The notes under the pieces: model-generated
The model's input: only the letters and a program-made list of their open reading frames with translations
Told to the model about the DNA's origin: nothing
Database searches by the model: none
Position numbers and translations under genes: made by a program
Shown here: in pieces, positions 14,191 to 26,200 of the stretch
Numbering within the stretch: the first letter of the stretch is position 1
Layout of the letters: each line of letters starts with the position of its first letter
From: Serinus canaria
Taxonomy: Eukaryota > Chordata > Aves > Passeriformes > Fringillidae
NCBI RefSeq assembly: GCF_022539315.1
Contig: NC_066314.1
Coordinates: 65,643,543-65,707,542, forward strand
Reading direction: 5' to 3'
Length of the DNA stretch: 64,000 nt

Positions 14191-17100
14191 CTTGATACAG
14201 TCTTTCTGCTTTGGACTCTGAATATGACCCTGCTGTGAATTTTGTCATTCTAAACACAAGGATCTTACTCCAGCTCTTTCCAAAGGAGAGAAGCATGCCT
14301 TTGAACATGGCAAGGATACAACACGAGTAATGCCCAGTCTTATACCTAAAACATTTCTAAGTGCCAGTCATGAACTAGCTGAGCCTCAATCTGTGCCTGT
14401 TTCCACATTTTTTCTTATATAAAGGCTCCTCATGCTGCAGTTTCTACTCTTGAAAGGAAACAAAGCTATCAAACACAAATAAAAGGGTAATTTCCCTTTT
14501 TCTAATCGAGTCAGCTGCAACAACATAGTCAGAAGCGCAGAAAGGCTAGTGCAAAGTGATTAAGAGTCACAGAGAATCTCATGGAGGTCTGAAAGCAGTA
14601 GAATGGCATACTCTTGTGGGAGCTCACAAAATCCAGTCTGTATACTTGCTTTAGGACAGTGAAATAATTTTAAGGAAACCAGACATCTTTCAAGGAACAT
14701 TGGTTGCTGAGGATTTGCTGCAGTCATGTGTGGTATCTTTAGCTTACCTGCAATGCACAGTCAAGCAGGGCAGCTCTTCGTCCCTATCCAAAATGGCTTA
14801 CTGATCTGAGCATTTATTTGAAAAGAGAGTTCTGTTAAAAGGCAAAGAAACTGTCTTCTCAGGGGCTCACAGTGGAGCAGCACATCTCAGATTTGGAATC
14901 TGAACAGCAGTGTTCCCATCTGCTCTGACTAACTTTAAAATGCTCCGTCTTCCAAAGTCACCAGGACATTTCAGGTGCTCAGTTTTCATTAACACTCATG
15001 CAAAAAGAGCAGTTAGATCTTCGCAGAATGACTAAAACCCTTAAATAATCTTCCAGTGTATTTTGCAAGAGAAAGTGTTTAGATATTCCTGGCTCAAAGC
15101 TCCTCCTCATATGGCTCTGCAGCATACTGACTGCCAGATCACACCTAAGAAATGGGTGGGCATTCAGTGGCACCCCCTCTATTTTTATCTCCCCATTACC
15201 TGCCTCATAAAGCACGTAGGGGATTACTGGGAGTATTTTAATAGTTGCTTGTATTTCTTATTCCAAACAGCTGCTCTACCTTAATTTTATTAAATATGTT
15301 AGTAGTGCCACAGAGGAAAAGGTGGCTTCACTGCTTTCTTTGACCAGCCATGTCTCTCACACTGTCTGAGGACTCAAAACATTCAAGCTTAGCATCCAGG
15401 CATTAATTTTTATCTCTTTCAAATCTTCTCCAGCAATGGGGTTTTTGACACCTCCCCCTCCTCAATACCAGTGCAGTCGCATTTGTATCCATGGTCACCA
15501 CAACTGCATGAGGAAGACTGTGTAACACCCCAGATCAGTGAACACTTTTCCAATGTCTTTCCCAAATCTATGGCATGGGAACAGACATCAGAATGCCAGC
15601 AGATGGGATGGGTGAGAAGGTGAGCATCTTCACAGGCAGTTCTGAACTGTACTAACACCCTTTTACAGGAAAGGAGACCTAATTTCTCACCCTAAGCCAA
15701 GCTGGATCATGCTGCTAAATGAGGGAGAAAACACTGAACTCAGTCTGGGATGATGGGATTGTGCTACTGGAATAACAGCATCTAGTGGCTAGTCTCCAAG
15801 AAGATAAGTTAGAATTCAGAATCCCTTTCTACTGAGCACAAGCATAAGTTTTTGTAATCTCCCTCTGGCAACATTTGAGAATATTTATGGGCACCAAAAC
15901 TGGCTAAGAAACCACCCACACATTTTCAATGTATTATAAGGTCTCATGAGAACCTGTATCTTTCAATAAAATGCAATGCTTTAGAATCAGCAAACTGGTT
16001 TTTGTTCCTAGATTGTTCATTGGAAGGTCATTAAAAAACCACAACATTTAAAAGTCTTTTAGTGTTCCTTCTGAGCCAAACAAACACTTCTTGTCAGGAG
16101 GCTGTTTGGATTCTAGCAATTTTTGACTAGTTGTTGCTTAATGAATTGTCATTTAGACAATACCCTGAATACTTTGACTCCTTTTGCTTCACCCAGAAGT
16201 GATAATGGGTCATGACATCTTTGGAGAAAGCTGTCAGAAAGCAACTCAACAATTTTGTCTCTAATTGGACCCCTTAACAGAGCAAGGAAACTTCCTACTC
16301 ATTATTCCAAGAATAGCAACAATGCCTTTTGAAAGAGGATTAGCAGAGTATTCAAGTGTGCCAGTACTCCTCAACTCTGAAAGCTCCTCCATTGATGCCA
16401 AGCAGCCAGATTAGTCTGCAGGAGGAGGGAGCCTGCACAGCCCTGATGTGGTGGTGTTCAGCATGGGTGACAGAAGTTGAAATGGGGTGAAAACTCATAG
16501 CGATTCCATGTGAGCAAGCACAGTTATAGCAATTCCTACTGGCTGGCTCAGCAGAATAATTCCCATCTGCAAAAGCTAGCAAATTCCCCAAATCTAAAAC
16601 CAAAGACAAGGCAAAATGCTAGAACAACATGGAAGGAGGGAAAAAAGCTGCTTTCTATTCTATGCACATGGTACAGCCTGTCCCTTTCATGTTCCATCCT
16701 CATACTGTGACTTCCACATAAAGGAATATGTGTTGGGATCAAGCACAGAAGAGGATAAACTTCATTATTTGAGGCCTGTATTTTGTTTGTGCTAGCTGTT
16801 TTACAAGGAGAAAATGTCTCAAATGTTTATGTGGAAATTTGTTGGTATTTGTTCCTGTTGGCTGGCTAAAATTTCCATTTTGCTGGCTCTCCATTCTCTC
16901 TTTCCCTTTGCTTGCAGTAGCTTTTAGGGAGGATCAGTTAGTAAAAGAAATTTGGTGTTGCCTCTTAGGACATGCTGCAACTTTTCAGTTTGATCATTTT
17001 ATTATATCCACCCAAATTAAGTATATTACTAATGCTGCACCTCCTTCCTCTTGAGATACTTTCTGCCTGAATGGAAGCAGGCAAGGTGTGAGGACTCAAA

Positions 17101-20051
17101 GCATGTTAATGTGTGCCTTGGGAAAGGTAACATTTTTTATGATACCATGAAATAGACTCAAGTTCTAGACAAACCCTTTATCTCTGATTTTCTTTGAGCA
17201 CACGTGCCATCTGCTTTTTCTGCAGTATAGTAGAATAGATGGAGAACATTTGGTTTAAGTAAACCTGGAAACTGGAAGAAATAATCCTAATGACACCTAC
17301 ACATTCTTCAAGAGATCCTCTTTTATCTCAGTCAGGAAAAGGTTCTCTCTCCATAAGAAGACATTAGGGCCTCCACTTCTCTGCTCTCAACCTACAAGCA
17401 GATGTTTAGCCTTGTGCTGCTGCAAGACTTCCATGAGCTTTAGGGGTGATTTCAGCAGAAAGGTATTGCTTGCTTTGTGTGCTGAGGAATCACTGGAGGT
17501 TCTCACTGCATTATTGAGGTTCTGTGTTGTCTTCTGGAAAGGAGGACAATGGTTAAAAGTCAGTGAAGCTGGCTGTTAGTAACAGGTGAGCAGCACAGGT
17601 CAGCTTCATTCCTGTTCTTGTGGTTTATTCCAGCTCATTTTGTGTTGTCCTTGCTACTTGCAATGAATGGCTTGCTTTGCTCAGCTTGTAAACCCAGGTT
17701 TACGCTGCTCAGGTTCAAGGCTTTTCAATGGTTATGTGAGCTCATTTACTGTCCCACTGGTAGGTTACATGGCATCTGCAGCCCTGGCAGAGCAAGAATA
17801 ATGCCTAATCCACAGACACAGCATAATGCTTTTGAGACAGACATACTCTGCTTGAACCACAGTTTAGGTTATGTAGCACAGCACCAGGACTCAGATGTCA
17901 TTCTTGTCTCAGAGAGGTGCCCAGTTCTGTTCACTGTCCTGACTATCCAGTAAAGTAACTTACTTTGGAGAGACCTTTAGGGGAGCTTCTGGGCAGAAGT
18001 GACTTGCACTCTGTTCTCTGGGAAGTTTCTTTCTTATTTAAAGAGTCTTTTTGGTCTGCAAAATATCACAAATCAGGGCAGAGGAAGGAGCATGGGAGGG
18101 CTAGATTTGACAACTACAAGCTTTAGCAGTTAGGTGTAGGTTGTTTCTGTCTTTTAATCAGCACACAGCTTTTTCACCCCCTGACTTGTTTAATTCTTTG
18201 TGCTGGTTTCTTTCTCTCCTGTGAAATGAATTCTTTTGGCTCCTGTTCAATATGGTGTTAAGTACCTATTTAATCCTTTTCAGTAGTTTAAGTTGCTGAA
18301 TAGAGAGGAAACTTGGATTATTGCTTAGAAACCAGGACTGAGCTGTTAGAAAGGTAGGAACTTCATGCTACAGCCAGGCTTGCTGTGTGACAGTGGACAA
18401 ATTGCATTGCCTGATTCCACTTTAGCATCCCCCTGTGTGCAGAGATGAGGGTTACTAATTCCCCTTGCAGGGGGTAGCATGAGGTGTCTACCAGTGGGGT
18501 TTGTGGAGGGCTTTGAGAATGCTGCCTTTGAAGGATGAACATTGTGGCTGCAGTGTTCATGGCTGGACACGTTTGACAGCACTCTGTGGAGCAAAAAAAT
18601 GAGTGGGACTGTGCTTTGTAACAAAGGGAAGACAGTTTCTGAGACAGCTTTTGAAGCCAATTTCTATACATAATTATAATATATTTTAATTTAGACACAA
18701 TACAAGGTGCCACAACTTCAGAAGCTAGAGTAGGGGCTGAATCAGGCAGATGTACTGGAGCATTCCTAGTGCTGTCCCAAAGCCAGCACTGAGATGAGGA
18801 ACTTGAGAGCCTCAGATGGATAGAATCACATACTGTGCTTAACAACTCCATTTTCTCTTTGAGGCAGTTTAGGTGGAGCAGTTTGACTTACAAACACTTT
18901 GGTTTGGTGAGAGAACTCTCAGGAGGGCAGTTTTAAATTGCTTACACATAATTCCTGTTTTTCCAGCAGCAAATATGGGTGACAAAACAACTTTCTCTCC
19001 CAACAGGTGGAAGATGGAGCCTGAAAAGAGGCAAGGCTTGTAAGAGAAAGGCCAAGGAAAACAAAAGCAGAGAGAGCATTTTTCTTGTTTCTGACAAAGA
19101 CTGATATTATTTTTGGTGTTTTTTATGTTTTGATGATTATATCTGTAGAGATGTATGATACCCCAAATGCAATGGTACAATTTGCCAGTGAGAATACTAA
19201 GAAAAAGATGTGGAGGCTTAAAGTCAAATCCAGCTTAGCACTTTTTGCAGTTAAGTTTTTTGGATTTAGAGCTCATTTGGGAAGGGAGAGAAGCATAGGA
19301 TCAAGTTCCCACTGATTCAGAGCAAAGATTTTCCTCTCCAGTCACTCAGAAATAGGCAGAAGAGGAACACAGGTCACAGTCTTCCACATGCCATATCAAC
19401 AATTGGAAAAGTCTGTTATGCAGGTCATTTATACAACAATCAGAGGTCTCCTTTCGGCCTTCTGCACACTCCTGAGAGGATGATATAAGACAAGATACGA
19501 GATAACTAAACACAGAGATCATTCCTAGTGCTCTTTTCCTTTCAAATGGAATTTAGCCTTGCTGAGAAGTTCAGAGTTGACATCACTGTGGTCTGAGATT
19601 TCCTGTTTACCTCAGAAAACAAGTATAGCACAGGCTGTGGTGGCTCAGGCTTCCATGGAGTGCCTCAGCAAATCATCATCACCTCTCACCCAAAGGGATG
19701 CACCACAGGAGCACAGGGCTGTGTTCCTGCATCCACCATCTCTTCCCTCTTTCAAAGTGTCTTCAGCTCAAGAATCAAAGGTCTTTACAGACACTCCTAA
19801 ACAATGTTCCTGCCACCCACAAGAGGTTCACTGATCTCAGTGAGGAAGTGGGGCAATTTTTTTTTTTCCCCTGAAAGTGAGGTAGTCACCCACCACCTGC
19901 CACTGCCAACTGTGCCTGCTCTCATCATCAACTTAGTGGGACACAGTAAGTCCGGTAGGACATGGTAACACTAGCACACAGACTGTAGAGAGATTACATG
20001 GGACAGTTGACACCTCTCTTGCTGTTGTTTCAGTCCTTTTGAGGCTCATAC

Positions 20052-20192
20052 TGGATGAGATTGGCTCAGTTGGTTGGAGCATGGTGTTAGTAACACCATG
20101 GTTACAGGCTCAACCCCCATATGGGCCATTCACTTAAGAGTTGGACTCGATGATCCTTATGGGTCCCTTCCAACTCAGTATTCTATCATCTG
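20052..20192 (+). mobile_element. tRNA-Ile-derived SINE with CR1-like tail (TguSINE1 type)
   Basis: The 5' part reads as a decayed tRNA. It has an A-box-like TGGCTCAGTTGG (20062-20073), an anticodon-arm region with GGTGTTAGTAACACC, and a degenerate B-box in GGCTCAACCCCC, then ATGGGCCA closing the acceptor stem as in tRNA-Ile. Directly after comes a CR1-type 3' tail containing TTGGACTCGATGATCCTTATG, GGGTCCCTTCCAACTCAG and a terminal TTCTAT motif. A tRNA-Ile head joined to a CR1 tail is the architecture described for TguSINE1, mobilised by CR1 LINEs in songbirds. It is not a functional tRNA gene, because the B-box and stem pairing are degraded. Start and end are accurate to about 10 bp. This is the best single marker that the genome is passerine. 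Confidence 0.85.
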
Positions 20193-22078
20193 GAAATAAA
20201 TATTATGTATTGTGGATTATATGTGAGCCATGGATTTTTCAGAACTGTATACCTTTCACACATAATTTCTCTCGAAACCCATGCTATAGAAATATTCAGG
20301 ATAAAATCATTAGGGGCTCTTAAGTCAGGCTGTTGATTCTGCCAACCATAGTAAAATATTCCCATTTGAAAGTGTTTAGTTACAAATGAAAAAAGATTGA
20401 AGACAGGGAGGACAGTCACATAGGCATTGCTACAAGAGGTTACTGTGTGAGAAGCCATATTGTTTATTGATTCTCCCAATTGCAATGGCAATAAATGACA
20501 TTTCTCATGCTACAGACAGAAGAATAAGATCTGTTCATAAGTAAGAAGAGCCTTCATTTGGATGCAGATAGTTAGTATTTGAGTCAGGACAACCCTTAAG
20601 AGCTGAATTGGCTAGGATTCACTGCATGAGACTTGAAATCAGATTATATACAAACTCAGTGGAAATACTGTTTTAGTGGGAGCTGGAAGAGATCCCAGAT
20701 GAATGACAATCAGATTCCCTTTCAACCCTTGCTCTTGGACAGCTGCTTCTTTTGTATGTGCTGGGAAAGATTAAAAAGTTTGGAAACAGTATCCATATGG
20801 TGCCTCATCACAGTTCTAGGGCATTCTCTGTCCTTCTCACTGCACAGAGGTGCTAGCAGTTTAGTAAGGCCAAGGTTTGGCATTCAGGAGTGTGATGTTA
20901 AAGGATTGTGTATAGCCAGCCAGGGTACATTCTGTTTCAATCAAACCCGTTCTGTCTTGGAAAAACTTAAAGGACAAAGGATGATTAGATGTAGAATCGA
21001 TGCCTACACAAGCAAGTAGGTGGTCACAGACACTGCAAGCTTTATTTACCCTTCATTGGCTGGCATATTGACAGCAGTTTCCTCTGAAAAGAGTAAGAAT
21101 TCCATAGAGGCCTCCAAACTCCTCCCTTAGATTCTGTACCTTGGACTTGACATTGAGGTCTTGCTGTGTGTCATGGGAAAATTTTCAATCCTCTGGAATC
21201 CTTACAGGTTTTTGCTAATGGGGAATCTCTCAGTACATGTATTTTCTCCTTATACTTTATTTATGGAATAACTTCTAATGTGGTTAACCTTTGCTAGAAT
21301 CTCTGATCCTGTGAAAAGCCAACTGCTCCAGGCAGCTCCTTAACAATGGCGCCTGAAACATGCAGTGGAGTCATGGTCAACAGATACAGCCCATGGCTGA
21401 TGCAGCAAAAAACCCCTATTTTTTTCTCTACTGATGCCTTTTATACAATTCAGCACTGCTTTGCAAAGACACTTGAGCTGTCCTATGGCAATAATAACCA
21501 TGTGATCTCAATAAATGCTAAAAAAGCATGTCCATTCTTGTCCTAACCACAAGAAGCCAACCTGTAATGCAACCTGTTCAACAAGATGGGAAATTCTGTC
21601 TCCATCCAACTGAGAGTGGGTCCCTGTTTGGAAGTGAGCATGGGAATAGAATCCAAGTCCTGCTATCATAAGACCTAATGAGACAGAACCTTCCACTTAA
21701 GTTATTTCAAGAGCATAACTTTGGCAAGGAAAAATATTGCTATTCTAAGATCTTGCAGGTTCCAAAATAACATCCTGCTAGAACATCACAACGTACTCTT
21801 TCACTGAGCCTAGTCTGTGCTGCATCAAAAGTAGCAATATGATCTTCACTGCCTTAGTACTGTATTAGTGTAGAGACACTAGAATAAAATTGTTATGGCA
21901 GTGGTTGATCCTAAAGATAAAGGAATTAAAGTACTTAGTTATGAGGACATAGGAACAGGGTCTGAAATATGTATTCCAGTTATTCTGGCAAATTACTTTG
22001 GAAAAAAGAAAAGATGGTTGTCTTCAACAAGCCTAAAAGGGTCAGAAAATTCCATTGTTTTGCTCGAAGGTATAAAGC

Positions 22079-22353
22079 CAGATGACCCCAAGTTGGGTGG
22101 GAGTGTTGATCTGCTGGAGTGTAGGAGGGCTCTGTAGAGGGATCTGGAAAGGCTGGATCAATGGGGCAAGACCAATGGTGAGAGGTTCAACAAGGCAAAG
22201 TCCTTGCTGGGTCCTCTCCTTGAGTAACAGCAACCCTCTGCAGTGCTACAAGCCAGGGGAAGAGTGGCTGGAAAGCTGCCCATTGGAAAAGGTCCTGGGG
22301 GTGCTGGTCAACAGTGGCTGAACATGAGCCAGTGTGTTCCCAGGTGGCCAACA
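22079..22353 (+). mobile_element. CR1 LINE fragment, truncated at both ends
   Basis: The sequence follows the CR1 non-LTR retrotransposon near its 3' coding end. Recognisable blocks are GATGACCCCAAGTTGGGTGG, GATCTGCTGGAG, AGGGATCTGGAAAGGCTGGA, AGAGTGGCTGGAAAGCTGCC, CCTGGGGGTGCTGGT and CCCAGGTGGCCAACAAG. Frameshifts and stops interrupt any reading frame, so it is a dead copy. It lacks the CR1 3' terminus and breaks off into T-rich sequence. CR1 is the dominant LINE of birds. Confidence 0.85.
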
Positions 22354-23183
22354 AGTTTATTTTTTATTAAAAACTTATTTAGATGAGGTTCTTGTTCATG
22401 AGAGAAGCCTCACTGTCTCTTTTGCACAGCTCTGGGATCTCTTCATGTACCACACACTTTTTATACCACACAGCTGCTGCCAAAACTGGAATTTTCCCCA
22501 TCACACTGTTCCACGGCTAAACTAGAGTCTAGGCAGAATGTGTTCACCACAAGAATCAAGAGTTCAACAGCTCCAAGTGCTAAAGAAACCACAGATGCAG
22601 ATACAGCCACTGCTATTGCCTTTTCCCGAGATGGGAAACACCATCCCATCCCAGCATGCAGGGTCTGGAACCATCACTGATGTAGCTTCACAGCTGAAGT
22701 GTGAAAGCACAAATAGCACTGCCAGCTTATGCTGAGCCTCGTGGTGTCAGCTTATGCTATAGCCCTGCTGGCACCAGGGAACTGAAGCAAACTTGTTAAA
22801 TCTCAGTTGTTAGAGAAGATTGCCCAGCTGTGAGTACTGCAAAGTTCAAAAAGTCTGCATCAACCATCTTGTTTCAGGAGCAGAAGCATAATTATTCCCA
22901 CAGTTTCTCACTCTGAGTTCTAGTAATTTTTTATGAAACTTACCTGAAATATTTCTGCAGAAATCAGGCTCTTGCAATAGAGGAAAATCTCTTATGCTTA
23001 TGTTTCCAGAACCACACCTTAGAGGTATTTTTTTCCTCCAAAAACAAAGGGTTCCAGCACACGGTGTGAAGTTCCAAGCTTCAGTAGAGAACAGTCAAGG
23101 TTTTGGATGTGAAATGCTTAGCAAGTTAAGAGTCCCCACAAAGCACAAGTCAGCTGGAATAAGGCACTACAGAGATATCCAGT

Positions 23184-23203
23184 AGTACAGTACAGTACAG
23201 TAG
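23184..23203. repeat. (GTACA)n pentanucleotide repeat
   Basis: About four tandem copies of a GTACA-type pentamer. A looser TATC/TACA-rich tract follows at roughly 23300-23350. Confidence 0.85.
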
Positions 23204-26200
23204 CCCATTTAATTCCAGGTGAACTGTACATATGGTTGCAGGTGCAGGCTGTATAGGTTCCCATAATCATCACTGAGAAGCACTGCTCCTTTGGCCAGGT
23301 GTATGTACATATCTTTGGCCAGATGTGTATCTATATCTACATATCTATATATGAGTGTTAGCCAACACTTTTTGTGAGATAGGGCATGGATGAACAATTA
23401 CTGTATCCAAGGCTAAGAAGAGATGCCTTCTCCATTTTTGTGGGTTTTTTTTCCCAGTTTTGCTGCACCAGAAGGAGTATAAAATAATCCAACTCCTGTG
23501 ACTAAGACCAACCAAAACTGTCATTGTATTGATAAATTGACTTTACAGAACATTGTATGTCCTACTAGTTATAAATCTCAGGAATTATTGAACAGTTAAG
23601 ATGGGAAAAGGGAACAACTTTCATACATTTTCCAAATCTTAGAACACTTCATTAATTCCATCTGTTCTTCTGCAACTTTAGCAAGGTCATGATTTTATGA
23701 AGCTGCGAAATCTCCCCTTTACTAAAACCCAAGTATCTGTGATGGCATGTGCTGAGCATTCAAGTTGTGTCCTCTCCCCGTTTGCATTGGTGCCAAATGG
23801 TACTTTCTTTCCAGGGCAACTACTTATGCAAATACAGCTGCTCTTGGTGTCAGCCAGCTGCTGTGTCCACAACCAGCCTGAAACACTGCCTGCTTTCCCT
23901 ATGTCAAGGCCCTGGTGGAAGCATGTGGGTGTGTGTGGAAGGGAAATGGGCAAATTAAATTTCCTCTGAAGCAGTGGTGACTATTGCTATTTGTCCCTTG
24001 AGGCATTAGAGTCAGCTCTGCAACTGGACTTGCATTTTTCCTCGGCTCTTCTCTTTCACACAGCAGAAGCAACTCAGCTCTCCATCATTAGAGAACAGCA
24101 TCATTTAGCTTGGGTATGCCAGCAAGCAACCTGTGTCCAGTTAGGCATTCCTAATTCTCCTTCTGGTCCTTCCCCATTAGGAAATCACTTTCAGTTTTGA
24201 AAATGCAGCAGCCCCAGCTACCTGTAGGTGTTGCAGTAATTGGGTTTCCAGAGCCAAGGCCCCAAACCAGAGCTCTAAAGCCTTCTGCAAGTCAAGCCTT
24301 GATCTTCCTCACCACATTCAATTGTAGTCCTTGTGTTAGAGTTTTGTGTCAAGCCTCAACAGCAGAGCTGGGGCAGCTCAGCCTTTGGCAGCAGAACTTA
24401 CTGCACAGAACAATCCTGAAAATCCTTGGTGCAGAATAATATCACCACTGACATTTGGTGCATCAACCCAATGTGGTAGGAAGGAGCTTTTCAGCTTGTC
24501 TTTAGTTGCTGGTGCAATTCACTGTCCTGCTGTGCTGGTGTCAAGGGTGGAACACAGAGCTGCCTGTGGGGGCTCAGTGCTGCAGGGGTACCAGCAGCAC
24601 ATCTGGCCATGCAGTGCCAGCAAGAGACAGGTCTGCAGCAGACAGCGCTGCCAAGGGGCACAGAGAGCTCAGAGGTGAGCTATGGATGGAGCTAATTTGC
24701 ATGTTTATGAGATTCTGCATTACTGAACAGTGCTCCTTCATTTACTTTTGTGTCATTCTCCCATGCTAGGGACACTTTGATTTGAGCCTCTGGAAAATTC
24801 CAGGGCTTTTTTCCCATAATAAGGGGTTAAGCATGAGTGAGAAGCCAGTAAAAAGTGTAAGCTTGATTAAAAACAGATCAAATACTCAGTCATAATAAGA
24901 ATCCTTTTACTGAGTCCAATTCTGACACATTCAAAAAGTAAAAATAATTTATTCTTACTGAGGAAGAGACCTAAATTCCGTTTATATCTCACAGTCCCAG
25001 TAATTATGAAAGGAGTTGCCAATTCCACAAATACAAGCCTTTTGCTTTTTTTTTAGTGTTCATACATATTGGCCCAAAATAGGGGAGAAGAAAAAAGGTG
25101 TTTGCTCTGCTAACAGAGCATTCAGGCAGAGTGCTGGTTCTGGATCTCTTCAGAAGGACCACATACTCATTGGTATGAGGCTGACAAACTATAATTATTA
25201 TATGAAGTACTGGAGGGGATTTGGAGAATGCTTATCAGTGTAATTAAATGTGAGCTTCTGCCAGCTATTTCCATTTTATGTAGTTATAAATCTATTATTT
25301 GAACAAAGGGCCTTTGCATAGTACAAAATAGAAGAGGTATGAAAAGATGTTTCACACTGCAAAAGATCTCTATCAGCATGCATTTGCTGACATGTAATTA
25401 TTCCATTACATATATAACCTTTAAAAAAATGATGATATTGTAGTTGGAAGTGAGGGATGTTGTCTTGGAAAAGGTCACATGTTTTCTTGGAAAAGTAGCT
25501 TTCTATTAAGGAATTATTTGACACAGTTTCTGTTTATGGTAATTATTTAACTGAAATTATTTCAGGAACTTACACAAACTCCCCCTCACACATGCTTTGG
25601 ATTTTTAGCAGCTTCCTAGTTGTGATATCTGAAGTATAGATTTGGCTACAACTTATGAAACCTCTGCTCACTGCAGTGAGTGCTGCGTGTGTCACCAGAG
25701 GATCCCCTCTACATGATCAGATGCACACACACACAGAATGTCAGACTGCTCTTTATACAGTAGCTGCTTTTCCTGAGTGCCACTACTCAGCCTGTGAGCA
25801 AGCCAAAGAAAATGATGTTGTGGCTTGTCTAGCACAAAAAGTCATCAACTGTTTCCACCACTGACAGAGGATCTGAAGAGGCTGAATGTGCACATTGGAC
25901 TGCATAGCCAAACATACAGTGTTTCCTCCTCCCATGGCCACTTTGGCCTCTTCCTTTTTGTGCTTACAGGCACCAATCCAATTAGCGGACAGCCATGTCA
26001 ATTTAAATGGAGTGAATGGACTCCCAATTGACATGTGATTCAACAATATTTCAGGAGATGCAGGCCCCCAATCCCTCTAGCAGCTAATGACAAAGGAAGT
26101 TTTTTCCTGAAAATTGACTATCAACTACTATCATCACCCTCATCCCTGTTCCTACTGTCCCTTAGGAAAGAATAGCAAGAAAAGAAACTTCTGAGTGAAT

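Noticed and set aside
18363..18851. 162-residue minus-strand open frame
   Set aside because: Serine/cysteine-rich chance frame with no domain and no splice or promoter context.
20062..20130. A functional tRNA-Ile gene
   Set aside because: The B-box is degraded, stem pairing is lost, and a CR1 tail follows directly, which makes it a SINE head.
21895..22137. 80-residue open frame beginning MAVVDPKDKG
   Set aside because: Its 3' part is the CR1 fragment and its 5' part matches nothing known to me. It is a fortuitous frame.
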